From NCBI GenBank assembly GCA_008501765.1, contig QQUE01000002.1, positions 742,336 to 806,335 of the forward strand: a DNA stretch of 64,000 nt. The letters are read 5' to 3'. Shown here piece by piece: positions 8,767 to 17,033 of the stretch; position 1 is the first letter of the stretch, and each line of letters starts with the position of its first letter. The notes beneath the pieces are model-generated. The model searched no databases. It was not told where the DNA came from and worked only from the letters and a program-made list of their open reading frames with translations. Made by a program: the position numbers and the translations under genes. The stretch comes from Calditrichota bacterium (GTDB taxonomy: Bacteria > Zhuqueibacterota > Zhuqueibacteria > Zhuqueibacterales > Geothermadaptataceae).

Positions 8767-9252
8767 ATGCCAGAGAAAAAAACGCCTTTTCGCCCGGTTC
8801 GAAGATCGGATAGAGCCATCGATGAAAAAGCAGCCATGCAGATTTTGCAGGATGGAAAATATGGTGTTTTATCCACCGCGGATGAATCTGGACAACCTTA
8901 CGGAATTCCAGTAAATCATATCGTAATTGGAAATTCCATATATTTTCATTCCGCAATGCACGGCCACAAAATTGATAATATCAGAATGAACAGCAGGGTG
9001 TCGTTTTGTGTCGTCGGGGCGAACAAAATTATACCCGAGCAACTGGCGACAAACTATGAAAGTGTTGTTGTTTTTGGTGTGGCAACCAGAGTCTCAAACA
9101 ACGAAAAACGCAAGCCACTGGAAGCATTAATTAAAAGGTTTGCGCCAGATCAGGTCAATACATCCGCAGAATATTTTGAAAAACATCTGAAACGAACGGC
9201 TGTGATAAAAATTGACATCGAACACGTGAGCGGAAAAGCGCGCAATGAGTAG
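8767..9252 (+). CDS. Pyridoxamine 5'-phosphate oxidase-like flavin-binding protein (NimA/COG3467 type)
   Basis: This 161-residue protein has the split-barrel FMN-binding fold of the PNPOx-like superfamily. Visible features are the N-terminal RPVRRSDRAIDE, the helix and strand ILQDGKYGVLSTADESGQPYG, the IPVNHIVIGNSIYFHSAMHGHKIDNI block, and the NSRVSFCVVG strand. That order is typical of the 5-nitroimidazole-resistance-like (NimA) and 'pyridoxamine 5'-phosphate oxidase family' proteins, which bind FMN or heme and reduce small substrates. The true substrate is unknown. It begins 14 bp after the small membrane protein. Its stop overlaps the start of a short broken lipoprotein frame. Confidence 0.85.
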   Translation: MPEKKTPFRPVRRSDRAIDEKAAMQILQDGKYGVLSTADESGQPYGIPVNHIVIGNSIYFHSAMHGHKIDNIRMNSRVSFCVVGANKIIPEQLATNYESVVVFGVATRVSNNEKRKPLEALIKRFAPDQVNTSAEYFEKHLKRTAVIKIDIEHVSGKARNE

Positions 9253-9320
9253 AATTAATCATTTGTGCACTTTTACTCACACTGGTCTTGGGCTCTGGGT
9301 GTCAAGATAAGGATATTTAA
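9245..9320 (+). pseudogene. Remnant of a lipoprotein signal peptide, frameshifted and truncated
   Basis: An ATG at 9245 starts MSR; one base later the frame reads LIICALLLTLVLGSGCQDKDI and then a stop at 9318-9320. Removing a single A near 9252-9256 would join them into a textbook lipoprotein signal peptide with lipobox GSGC and an acidic residue behind it. Nothing coding follows, so this looks like the stump of a lost lipoprotein gene. The call rests on a very short sequence and may be chance. Confidence 0.3.
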
Positions 9321-9354
9321 AAAGTGGATATCTTAAAAATGTACCAGTTAGCAT

Positions 9355-9393
9355 CCCGAGTAGCCCTGTGATTTTTCAGGGCATATCGAGGGG
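9355..9393. repeat. Palindromic repeat unit (CCCGAGTAGCCCTG / CAGGGC..TCGAGGG)
   Basis: Arms at 9355-9368 and 9377-9393 pair imperfectly; the perfect core is GCCCTG (9363-9368) with CAGGGC (9377-9382). This matches a common class of dispersed intergenic palindromes seen in many environmental genomes. It could also act as a hairpin in RNA, but there is no T-tract after it. Confidence 0.5.
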
Positions 9394-9416
9394 TTGGACA
9401 TCGATAACCGTATCAC

Positions 9417-9466
9417 GCATCCATCGATACATTTCGCTTAAAAAGCAAGCGAAACACTCAGGATGC
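9417..9466. repeat. Palindromic repeat unit (GCATCC...TTTCGCTT / AAGCGAAA...GGATGC)
   Basis: GCATCC (9417-9422) pairs with GGATGC (9461-9466), and the inner TTTCGCTT (9432-9439) pairs with AAGCGAAA (9447-9454), giving a two-part stem with internal mismatches. It is the widespread TCGATACATTTCGCTT...AAGCGAAAC.CTCAGGATG type of intergenic repeat. It sits within the gap before the RND-ABC fusion gene. Confidence 0.55.
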
Positions 9467-9610
9467 TTGTTTGTTGTAGGCTTATGAGATATATGCAGTT
9501 AGACTTAAAAAAAACATCGATACCTTAGCTTGACACCCATGCGAGTGTGAATTACATATTTATTAAATGTACGTAATCAGATGATGATCACTAAAAATTT
9601 ACGATAGATT

Positions 9611-12600
9611 ATGATTTCTTTTTCATCAAAAAGACCGGTAACTGTTGCGATGCTTGCCCTTGGATTATGCCTACTGGGTGTCATTTCGTGGAATAAACTG
9701 GCCGTGCAACTCTTGCCTGAATTTATAATGCCAGAGGTGTTTATCGGAGCCGGTTTGCAGGGCGCCTCGCCGCTGCAAATTGAACGCGATCTAGTGATCC
9801 CGATCGAGGGCGAAATCAGCCAGCTCGAAAATGTCCACGATATAAACAGTTCCGCCGGGGCAGGATTTGCCTCAATTCAAATAAGCTTTAATCACGGCAC
9901 TGATATGAAATTTACGCTGCTCAAATTACAGCAGCGAATAAATGCCGTGCAAAAGCTACTGCCCGCAGGATCCACTGTCCGCATAAACCATTTCGACTCA
10001 GCCGATTTATCATCCTATTTAATGCAGCTCAATATTCGCGGTGAGAGCACATTGGAAGCCTTGCGTGAAACAGCGGAGCGTCGTGTGCGACCTCGTTTGG
10101 AACAAGTCGACGGCATTGTAAATGTGCGCGTTGGCGGCGGGCAACGAAAAAATGTCGGAATCGAAGTTGACAAAGATAAATGTGAAGCGCGAAATATTTC
10201 GATTTTACAGGTTCAGCAGAAAATAAATGCGTTCCACAGGCAACCACAACAGGCCGGGCGAATTGTAGAAATGGGGAAAATGTGGGATATTATCGTGGAT
10301 GGCCGGGTTGATGATTTACGTGAGTTGCAAAATCTCATCGTCCGGTCGGATGGGCCGGTTTATTTGCGCGATGTTGCAACTATCGGTTACAGCCAGGAAG
10401 AACAGACCAGCATTTACAGGGTGAATGGCAAGTCCAGCGTTGGAATAATGGTGCAGAAAGATAACACCAGCAACATGTTATCCGTCGCGAGCGCTGTGTT
10501 GGAACAAATAGAAACTCTCAATCTTGAGCTGGAATCGCTTGGCTATGAACTCGTCGTCGGATTTAACCAGGCACAAGTTATTCAAGAGGCGATCGACCGG
10601 GTGAAAAGCCTGGCTCTAACCGGTGCATTTCTCGCACTCCTCGTATTATTCCTTTTTCTCCGCAACGTGCGCTTTGTTTTGATTCTCATGGCAGCAATTC
10701 CTATATCGTTGCTGGTTACTTTCAATCTGATGTTCGGCTATAACCTCTCAATAAACATTCTTTCTTTGTGCGGGCTGGCGCTGGCAATCGGCATGCTGGT
10801 GGATAATGGCATTGTGGTGATGGAAAATATATTTTCCCATTTTCAAAAAGGAAAGAATGCAAAACAGGCGGCTTTTGACGGCACCAAGGAAATGGCGCGG
10901 TCGATTTTTGCAGCCACAGGAACCACGATTCTCGTTTTTCTCCCGGTGCTTTTCATTGAAAGCGATGCACAGCTTTTTATTCGTGAGTTAGCGCTTTCGA
11001 TAATTTTCCCGCTGGCTGTTTCACTGGTTGTTGCCTTGTCAATAATACCGCTGTTAGCCGGGTTTTCTCTGAAAATTGCCCCGGATTATCGTGCGAAACA
11101 CAGCCGTGCCGCTGAAATATATCGGATTTTCTTAAAGTCTGTTTTACGTCACAGGATACGCACGGTGAGTGGGGTCATTTTGCTGCTTCTCATAAGCTTG
11201 TTCATCGGGGTGATATTCATAATGGACAAAGGTGAGGCGCCGCCACCAGAACGTATTGAAGCGTTTATAACAATGCCACGGGGATCGACGTTGGCACGTA
11301 CAGACGAGGTTGTTGAAAATCTGGAAAAAAATATTGCCGAGCTCAAGGATGTTGATGAATTCCGCTCAAATATTCAGGAAGAGGAAGCGTCAATTACTTT
11401 GGACTTTAAGCCACCGAATGAACGCGAAGAAGAGTTAAATCTCTCCAAAATTAAACAAAAAATAAAGCGATGGAACAGGCGTTTTCGTGATACACAGCTA
11501 ACATTCGACCAAAAAGAAAACAGTTTTGGTGGCCGTACCGGTCGAGGCATGGCGGGTGGATTCCTGGGTGGGGAGTCAAAAGCATTGGTGTTACGCGGCC
11601 ATGATTTACAAAAATTGCAAATGTTGAATCGGCAAATCATAGAAACACTGAAAGATCAGCAAGATATCGAAGATGAATCCGTTCGATCAGCCTGGCGCGG
11701 CGGCATGCCGGAATTGCAAATTCGCGGTGACAGAATCCGCCTGGCGATGTGGGGATTGAGCATGCGCGAAATCATGCAAACAATTTGGACGACGCGTAAA
11801 AATGGCGCCAATTCACAAACTCCATTTAATGGTGAACAGGGTGAAGTTAACATCAACTTGCGCTATAAAAACATTGAGGAAGCCCGGATCGAAGATGTCA
11901 GCGAGTTAAAGGTTATGAATTCAACGGGGGCACTGGTGCCGTTACGCGAGGTGGCGACAATCCGCACAGATGAGGGGGAAGGCAGCATTTCGCGCCACAA
12001 TCAGGAGCGGGAGATTCGCATATCCTACGCTTTTCGCACGGTTGCCGAGCAGGCGAAGACGCGGCTTGAACAAGCCGAAAGCCAGGTCGACCGCCTGGTG
12101 CGTGACATGCGCCTGCCAAAGGGTTTTACACTTGAAAAGGAAAAAGAAGACGAATCTCGACAACCGTATTACTGGATGCTTGGAATCGGAACACTGCTTA
12201 TTTTTATGTTTCTTGCGGCGCAGTTCGAGTCCTTTTTCGGACCATTTGTGATTTTGGGAACAATCCCGACAGCGATTATCGGAGCACTTTTTACTCTTGC
12301 GATTACAGGCACACCATTAACTTTGGGAAGTGGTGCGCCAATGGCATTGCTCGGATTAATTGTGTTGCTCGGAATCGTCGTAAATAACGGTATTATATTA
12401 CTTGACCGCATCGCTGTTTTGCGGACGCACGATAATTATTCCTGGCAGCGAGCGATAATTATAGCCGGGCAGAGCAGGGTGCGTCCGATAATTATGACTT
12501 CGGTGACAACGGTTCTTGGCGTTTTTCCATTGGCACTGAAACAGGGAATGGAGTTGGAAATTTGGCCTCCATTTGCTTTAACGGTCATCGGTGGTTTGAC

Positions 12601-14350
12601 GGTTTCGGCCCTCTCGACATTGCTGTTTATTCCTGTACTTTACGTGGGATTTGAACAAATTCGTGTATGGCTGAAAAATATTGGCTGGCCGTTTGTTGCT
12701 GTCGCCAGTGTGATAACCTACGGAATAATGCTGTGGTATTTCCAGCATTATAACAGCATACTTTATACTTCACTTCTGGTTTTACCGGTTTGGTTTTCAA
12801 TCCTGGGCTTAATTTATGCCGGGCAATCGATGCTGCGAATTAAGCAGGAAAAAGCCCGATTGGCAGCATCCAATCTGACTATTGAAATATCCAATTTAAC
12901 AAAAATATATGGCACCCCGGGACGGCTTGTTCGTGAGTGGCAGAAAAACAGACGACGTGAGACATCCGAAGAACACGTACGGTTTGAAACGAAACCTTCA
13001 GGAAGCCGGGATGCGCTTAAAAACAGCACGATTTGGGTCGTGGCTGTCGGTATACTTTTAATTTACCTTCATTTCTTTTTCACCTCCGGACTTTGGATTG
13101 CCATTCTGAGCATACTCTCTCTGCTTTATTTGTTTAGTGTCCGGCCCTATTGGTATCGCTGGCGTTTTCATTTAAATCGTCCATCTTTTCCGTCACGTTT
13201 TAAATTTATTTCCGGTGCGGCATATCAGGATAAAGAAAAGAGAACACCTTTCACTTATCAAAACTACCAATCGCGTGGCGGGACGCTCTTCGTCTTGTCT
13301 TTTTTAATCTACTTTTTCCTGCGAACCGAGCATATACCGGTGACCGTGGTTTTTTTAGTTTTCACACTTTTACTGTGGCGGCTGAATAAAATATCGATGA
13401 AAATACAAGTCGGCGAGATTAATCCTGAATTACCCAGCGGCAGGTTTCGTCGGATTAAACGCGTGATTTATGTCATCGTTCAGAACTTTCCTTTTATCAA
13501 ACCGCCGAAGCCGCAAGTCCATGCGCTGCGCAGTGTAAACCTGAAAATTCAAAAAGGGATGTTTGGATTGCTTGGGCCGAATGGCGCTGGAAAAACGACC
13601 TTAATGCGTATTCTCGTCGGCGTACTGCAACAGAACCGTGGCAGCATAAAAATCAACGGACTTGACCTCGACAAACACCGCGAGATATTTCACGGTTCAA
13701 TCGGGTACCTTCCACAGGATTTTGGTCTTTATGAAAACATGACACCAGAGGAATATCTTAATTATTATGCATTGACGAACGGTATTTACGAAAAACAGGA
13801 TCGCGAACAGCGGATCGAGAATATTTTGCAAAGTGTGGGATTGTGGGATCGGCGCAACGACAAAGTCAAAACATTTTCCGGCGGCATGAAACAGCGTGTC
13901 GGCATTGCGCAGACTTTGTTGCATCTACCCTCCATTATAGTCGTCGATGAACCCACGGCCGGACTGGATCCTCGCGAAAGAATTCGTTTTCGCAACCTGC
14001 TTTCGGAACTGGCAAAAGAACGAATCGTCGTTTTTAGCACGCATATTATCGAAGATATTTCCAGCACCTGCAAGGACCTTGCTGTGTTGAATGGCGGTCG
14101 TGTTATTTTTCGTGGATCACCGGAACAGCTGCAAAATCGTGCCCGGGGCCTCGTTTATGAGGCGATGATTTCTGAAGATCGGTTTGCAGAGGTGCAGCAA
14201 TCTTTAAATCTGATCCAGCATAATAAAACAAACGATGGCATTTATGTTCGTTTCATCTCAATTTCTGAGCCCGCCGCAGAAATACAGACCCGGTCGGTGG
14301 AACCCAATTTGGAAGATGCCTACCTGTATCTTCTGCAAAAAGAAAAATAA
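9611..14350 (+). CDS. RND efflux pump fused to an ABC transporter ATPase domain
   Basis: One uninterrupted 1579-codon frame. Residues 1-1015 form a complete HAE1-type RND pump: TM1 at 9-27, TM2-TM6 from 331, TM7 near 518, TM8-TM12 from 853, with the TM4 segment GMLVDNGIVVMENIF (394-408, Asp398 kept). Two more membrane spans follow (about 1024-1044 and 1051-1070). Then comes IEISNLTKIYG (1091-1101), like the first strand and A-loop tyrosine of an ABC ATPase. About 200 residues with four further hydrophobic spans (near 1140, 1160, 1224, 1242) follow. Then the rest of the ATPase: Walker A GPNGAGKT (1322-1329), signature FSGGMKQ (1422-1428), Walker B IIVVDEP (1442-1448), D-loop AGLD, H-loop His1478. 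All key ATPase residues are intact. No clear Shine-Dalgarno site. An ABC permease gene follows 7 bp downstream, which suggests one hybrid exporter. Confidence 0.9.
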   Translation: MISFSSKRPVTVAMLALGLCLLGVISWNKLAVQLLPEFIMPEVFIGAGLQGASPLQIERDLVIPIEGEISQLENVHDINSSAGAGFASIQISFNHGTDMKFTLLKLQQRINAVQKLLPAGSTVRINHFDSADLSSYLMQLNIRGESTLEALRETAERRVRPRLEQVDGIVNVRVGGGQRKNVGIEVDKDKCEARNISILQVQQKINAFHRQPQQAGRIVEMGKMWDIIVDGRVDDLRELQNLIVRSDGPVYLRDVATIGYSQEEQTSIYRVNGKSSVGIMVQKDNTSNMLSVASAVLEQIETLNLELESLGYELVVGFNQAQVIQEAIDRVKSLALTGAFLALLVLFLFLRNVRFVLILMAAIPISLLVTFNLMFGYNLSINILSLCGLALAIGMLVDNGIVVMENIFSHFQKGKNAKQAAFDGTKEMARSIFAATGTTILVFLPVLFIESDAQLFIRELALSIIFPLAVSLVVALSIIPLLAGFSLKIAPDYRAKHSRAAEIYRIFLKSVLRHRIRTVSGVILLLLISLFIGVIFIMDKGEAPPPERIEAFITMPRGSTLARTDEVVENLEKNIAELKDVDEFRSNIQEEEASITLDFKPPNEREEELNLSKIKQKIKRWNRRFRDTQLTFDQKENSFGGRTGRGMAGGFLGGESKALVLRGHDLQKLQMLNRQIIETLKDQQDIEDESVRSAWRGGMPELQIRGDRIRLAMWGLSMREIMQTIWTTRKNGANSQTPFNGEQGEVNINLRYKNIEEARIEDVSELKVMNSTGALVPLREVATIRTDEGEGSISRHNQEREIRISYAFRTVAEQAKTRLEQAESQVDRLVRDMRLPKGFTLEKEKEDESRQPYYWMLGIGTLLIFMFLAAQFESFFGPFVILGTIPTAIIGALFTLAITGTPLTLGSGAPMALLGLIVLLGIVVNNGIILLDRIAVLRTHDNYSWQRAIIIAGQSRVRPIIMTSVTTVLGVFPLALKQGMELEIWPPFALTVIGGLTVSALSTLLFIPVLYVGFEQIRVWLKNIGWPFVAVASVITYGIMLWYFQHYNSILYTSLLVLPVWFSILGLIYAGQSMLRIKQEKARLAASNLTIEISNLTKIYGTPGRLVREWQKNRRRETSEEHVRFETKPSGSRDALKNSTIWVVAVGILLIYLHFFFTSGLWIAILSILSLLYLFSVRPYWYRWRFHLNRPSFPSRFKFISGAAYQDKEKRTPFTYQNYQSRGGTLFVLSFLIYFFLRTEHIPVTVVFLVFTLLLWRLNKISMKIQVGEINPELPSGRFRRIKRVIYVIVQNFPFIKPPKPQVHALRSVNLKIQKGMFGLLGPNGAGKTTLMRILVGVLQQNRGSIKINGLDLDKHREIFHGSIGYLPQDFGLYENMTPEEYLNYYALTNGIYEKQDREQRIENILQSVGLWDRRNDKVKTFSGGMKQRVGIAQTLLHLPSIIVVDEPTAGLDPRERIRFRNLLSELAKERIVVFSTHIIEDISSTCKDLAVLNGGRVIFRGSPEQLQNRARGLVYEAMISEDRFAEVQQSLNLIQHNKTNDGIYVRFISISEPAAEIQTRSVEPNLEDAYLYLLQKEK

Positions 14351-14357
14351 GGCGACC

Positions 14358-15143
14358 ATGAATCAACTGGATATGCGTCAGCTTTTGGCTGAAATTAATA
14401 AAAATACACCACCATTTTTTGCGTTAAACTTCCTGCAAAGACTAAAAGTCAGTTTGGAAGTTTTTCGCCTGAATACGCGGATTGTTTTTTCAAATCGTTT
14501 TGCCTGGTTTCTTTTCGGTTTGATAGCTTATATTATTTTTCTCTATGTGGTGAATTATCAAAATGAAATTTATGACCGCATGCGTCCGGACTTTATATTT
14601 TACATGTTGGTGCAGCTCCCGCTATCGGCGATTGCAGTGTTTTTATGTATGAATTTGATATCATCGGAAAAAGACAACCGGACGTTGGAAATTACATTTA
14701 CCACGGCAGGATCGCGCTATAAAATCTGGCTCATTCGCTTCGGCAGTTTATGTGTTTTATTTCTTCTTCTCGCGATTGTATTAAGCTCGATCGGATTTTT
14801 CTTTTTTGTGGAGTTACCAATCTGGAGTCTGGCATTCCATGCCTACGTGCCCGTCTTTTTTATCGCCGGAATGGTGTTTTATTTTGCGGTAAAATTTCGC
14901 AGCGGCCTGGCGGCGGGCATGGTTTCCGGGATTGTTTTGTTTTTTATGTTTACGTTTCATGAACCTTTGGAAGATACCCGCTACACCTTATTTTTTAATC
15001 CTTTTGATGTACCCCACAATATCGACGCATCCGTTTGGTATGACTGGACATGGCAAAACCGAATAGGATTGCTCGTCCTCGGTGGACTGTTTATCTTCGC
15101 AGCGTTGCGTGGAATGAACAACCGGGAGCGGTTATTGCGGTAG
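14358..15143 (+). CDS. ABC transporter permease, partner of the RND-ABC fusion
   Basis: The start at ATG 14358 gives 261 residues and lies 7 bp after the fusion gene; a longer upstream frame overlaps that gene and is unlikely. The protein has a cytosolic N-terminal helix (FLQRLKVSLEVFRLNTRIVFSN) and six hydrophobic spans: near residues 52-68, 83-102, 129-151, 160-176, 183-199 and 236-253. The segment MNLISSEKDNRTLEITFTTA is typical of the first cytosolic loop region of ABC-2 type permeases, where a short helix contacts the ATPase. No periplasmic binding domain is present. It very probably pairs with the ATPase at the end of the fusion protein. Substrate unknown. Confidence 0.85.
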   Translation: MNQLDMRQLLAEINKNTPPFFALNFLQRLKVSLEVFRLNTRIVFSNRFAWFLFGLIAYIIFLYVVNYQNEIYDRMRPDFIFYMLVQLPLSAIAVFLCMNLISSEKDNRTLEITFTTAGSRYKIWLIRFGSLCVLFLLLAIVLSSIGFFFFVELPIWSLAFHAYVPVFFIAGMVFYFAVKFRSGLAAGMVSGIVLFFMFTFHEPLEDTRYTLFFNPFDVPHNIDASVWYDWTWQNRIGLLVLGGLFIFAALRGMNNRERLLR

Positions 15144-15260
15144 GAGTTTCAAGCAATTACAGTTATTCAAATGAATTTTGCTTCTCTTCAGTAGAAGCAT
15201 GAATTGATTGATAAGGATGGCTCTGTTTAAATTATAAGTTGATTTATAGCCTGATATAAT

Positions 15261-15331
15261 TCTCTCGCAGAGAGCCGCAGAGAATGACTTAAAGATATTA
15301 AAAATAAAACTCTGTGGGCTTTGTGAGAGTT
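15261..15331. repeat. Imperfect palindrome of the TCTCTCGCAGAGA...TTTGTGAGAGT type
   Basis: The left part (TCTCTCGCAGAGAGCCGCAG, 15261-15280) and right part (CTCTGTGGGCTTTGTGAGAG, 15310-15329) are imperfect reverse complements around an AT-rich centre. This resembles the common 'cgcagagaacgcagag' intergenic repeat of environmental genomes. It lies between the ABC permease and pyrE, whose 3' ends face each other, so it may also act as a weak terminator hairpin. The remaining bases of the 258-bp gap show nothing else. Confidence 0.5.
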
Positions 15332-15401
15332 GTTGCCTGAATAATATTTCATTCCAAGCTATTGGATAATTCATACCGTTTCTTAAACGGCGCGACAAAG
15401 A

Positions 15402-15923
15402 TTAATATGATTCCAGCTCATCCAACGTAAAAACAGCCGACAATTCACATCCCAATTCTGCAATTTTTTTGCCCCCACCCTGGAGCCTGTCGATGGCACA
15501 AACAACATGCTCAATTTGAAATCCCAATGCACGCAATTGGTTTATCGATGTACATACTTGCCCTGCCGTTGTGATCACATCTTCGACAACCACCAGCGTC
15601 TCACCGTTTTCAAAACCACCTTCCGCTAAATTGCAGGTGCCGTAAGTTTTAGCCTCTTTGCGCACAAATAAAGTCGGTTTGCCGGTAATCCGCGATAATT
15701 CTGTCGCGATCGGTACACCACCCAATTCGAGACCAGCGAGGCGGTCGAAATTAACAGGCAGCAATTCCTGCATTTGGCTAGCCACGGCATTTAATAAAAC
15801 AGGATCGCTCTCAAAGCGGTATTTGTCCCAATAAAAACCACTAATCAAGCCGGAGCGTAATTTAAAGGAGCCTGTCAAATAGCACTTCTCTTTTATTTTT
15901 TTACCTAATTCTTTTTTAGTCAT
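15402..15923 (-). CDS. pyrE: Orotate phosphoribosyltransferase
   Basis: The 173-residue protein transfers ribose 5-phosphate from PRPP to orotate, giving OMP, the fifth step of de novo UMP synthesis in the cytosol. The PRPP-binding loop reads VVVEDVITTAGQ (about residues 111-122), the expected type I PRTase signature. The N-terminal FKLRSGLISGFYWDKYRFESD block is the usual PyrE substrate hood, and LAGLELGGVPIATELS plus FVRKEAKTYGT give the flexible-loop region with its conserved lysines. Length is slightly shorter than the 180-215 residues of many PyrE proteins but complete. It is the last gene of a three-gene minus-strand run; function in the group is otherwise unrelated. Confidence 0.93.
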   Translation of the reverse strand: MTKKELGKKIKEKCYLTGSFKLRSGLISGFYWDKYRFESDPVLLNAVASQMQELLPVNFDRLAGLELGGVPIATELSRITGKPTLFVRKEAKTYGTCNLAEGGFENGETLVVVEDVITTAGQVCTSINQLRALGFQIEHVVCAIDRLQGGGKKIAELGCELSAVFTLDELESY

Positions 15924-15932
15924 GCTTAATCC

Positions 15933-17033
15933 TTAAAAATGAAAATTTTGCATTCCCCAGCCAATTTGTTTGATTATGCAGATGAAACAGACAGCCAGCG
16001 GAACAGCGAAAAAGACACCCCACATTCCCCAGATAGCATACCCGGCTACAAGAAATACTAATGTGTAAAGTGGGTGCAGCTTAAAAGGCAGGCGAAATGA
16101 ACTCTGTTTGAACAGAGCTGTTTGTACAAAATGAATGGCGGCAAACAATCCAAGCAACACAAATAAAATGGAATTGTTATCAAACGAATAAATCCCGACC
16201 AATGCTACCGGTACGGCGCCAATCAGAAGTCCGAAAAACGGGATCACGCTGGCAAATCCTGCAAGAAAACCCACGAGAATCGAAAACGGAATTCCAAGCC
16301 AATAAAAAGCAAGAGAGTAAAAAACCGTCGTGGTAAATATGATATAAAACTGACGGCGCAAATAAGCGGAAAGAGTATGTTGGATGTGCTCCGTTGCAAA
16401 ACAAGTGAATTCGAGAAATCGATTGGGCACAGTTGAAATAAAATGGCGCTGCAACCGGTCTCCGTCTTTTAGAAGTAGAAAAACTGCCAGTGCAAGCACA
16501 AGCACGTTTGGAATTGAATATAAAATAGAGGTTGTAAATTGCACTCCGCCGCGCAAAAAACGAATGAATACAGTGAAATACTGATGAACCAGTTGTTTTT
16601 GTACAACTGGCGAGTTGAGAAAATCGAGTTTTGATGCGAAAAAGGTGATGAACTCCGCAATATGCTGCCGCCCGCTTTCCTGGACAAGGCTGTTATATAA
16701 TTGTGCCATCGCCCGGAGTTGGGCTGCTATTTCCGGACCCAGAAAAATGACCAATGCGAAAAGCATTAGCAGGAACAATGCGTATATCATGACAAGAGCG
16801 CCAAAGGCGTTAATTCCTTCTTTTTCAAGATGAAAAACCATTGGCTTCAGTACGGATGTTAAAACGAGCGCGAGTAAAGCGATGAAAAAAAGAGTGCTGA
16901 ACAAACTCAGGAGGAACAGGGAAATTATTCCTGCGCCGATTGGAAAAAGGAGTTTGAGATTGGCCGGGTTTTTCCAGGGGGAAAAGGTAAAATCCTGCGA
17001 AGTTGATTCTTGGGTTATATTGGAAGATGACAT
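15933..17033 (-). CDS. AI-2E family transporter (UPF0118) membrane protein
   Basis: This 366-residue protein has the eight-span layout of the AI-2E/PerM family: two N-terminal helices (about 27-45 and 47-66), a third near 80-100, a long periplasmic or cytosolic helical region (about 104-160), and a C-terminal block with FSILVGFLAGFASVIPFFGLLIGAVPVALVG-type glycine-rich spans (written here only in outline, 250-282) followed by PLYTLVFLVAGYAIWGMWGV. The VIPFFG motif is characteristic. Members have been linked to autoinducer-2 export or Na+/H+ exchange, so the cargo is open. Its ATG shares one base with the stop of the upstream cyclic-nucleotide-binding gene (TAATG), which suggests coupled translation. 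Confidence 0.88.
   Translation of the reverse strand: MSSSNITQESTSQDFTFSPWKNPANLKLLFPIGAGIISLFLLSLFSTLFFIALLALVLTSVLKPMVFHLEKEGINAFGALVMIYALFLLMLFALVIFLGPEIAAQLRAMAQLYNSLVQESGRQHIAEFITFFASKLDFLNSPVVQKQLVHQYFTVFIRFLRGGVQFTTSILYSIPNVLVLALAVFLLLKDGDRLQRHFISTVPNRFLEFTCFATEHIQHTLSAYLRRQFYIIFTTTVFYSLAFYWLGIPFSILVGFLAGFASVIPFFGLLIGAVPVALVGIYSFDNNSILFVLLGLFAAIHFVQTALFKQSSFRLPFKLHPLYTLVFLVAGYAIWGMWGVFFAVPLAVCFICIIKQIGWGMQNFHF

Larger units (their letters stand above)
9296..9539. repeat. 11-bp inverted repeat bounding a 244-bp repeat-rich gap
   Basis: TGGGTGTCAAG at 9296-9306 and CTTGACACCCA at 9529-9539 are exact reverse complements. Between them lie two further palindromic units (see 9355-9393 and 9417-9466) and no gene. 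The left arm falls on the lipobox codons of the broken lipoprotein frame. This may be a small non-autonomous element whose arrival broke that gene, or a pile of separate repeats. The rest of the gap up to 9610 shows nothing else I can name. Confidence 0.45.

Noticed and set aside
14235-14357. N-terminal extension of the ABC permease
   Set aside because: It overlaps the end of the fusion gene in another frame; the ATG at 14358 directly after that gene gives a normal permease start.
15132-15398. 88-codon minus-strand frame
   Set aside because: It covers the palindromic repeat at 15261-15331 and shows no protein family features.
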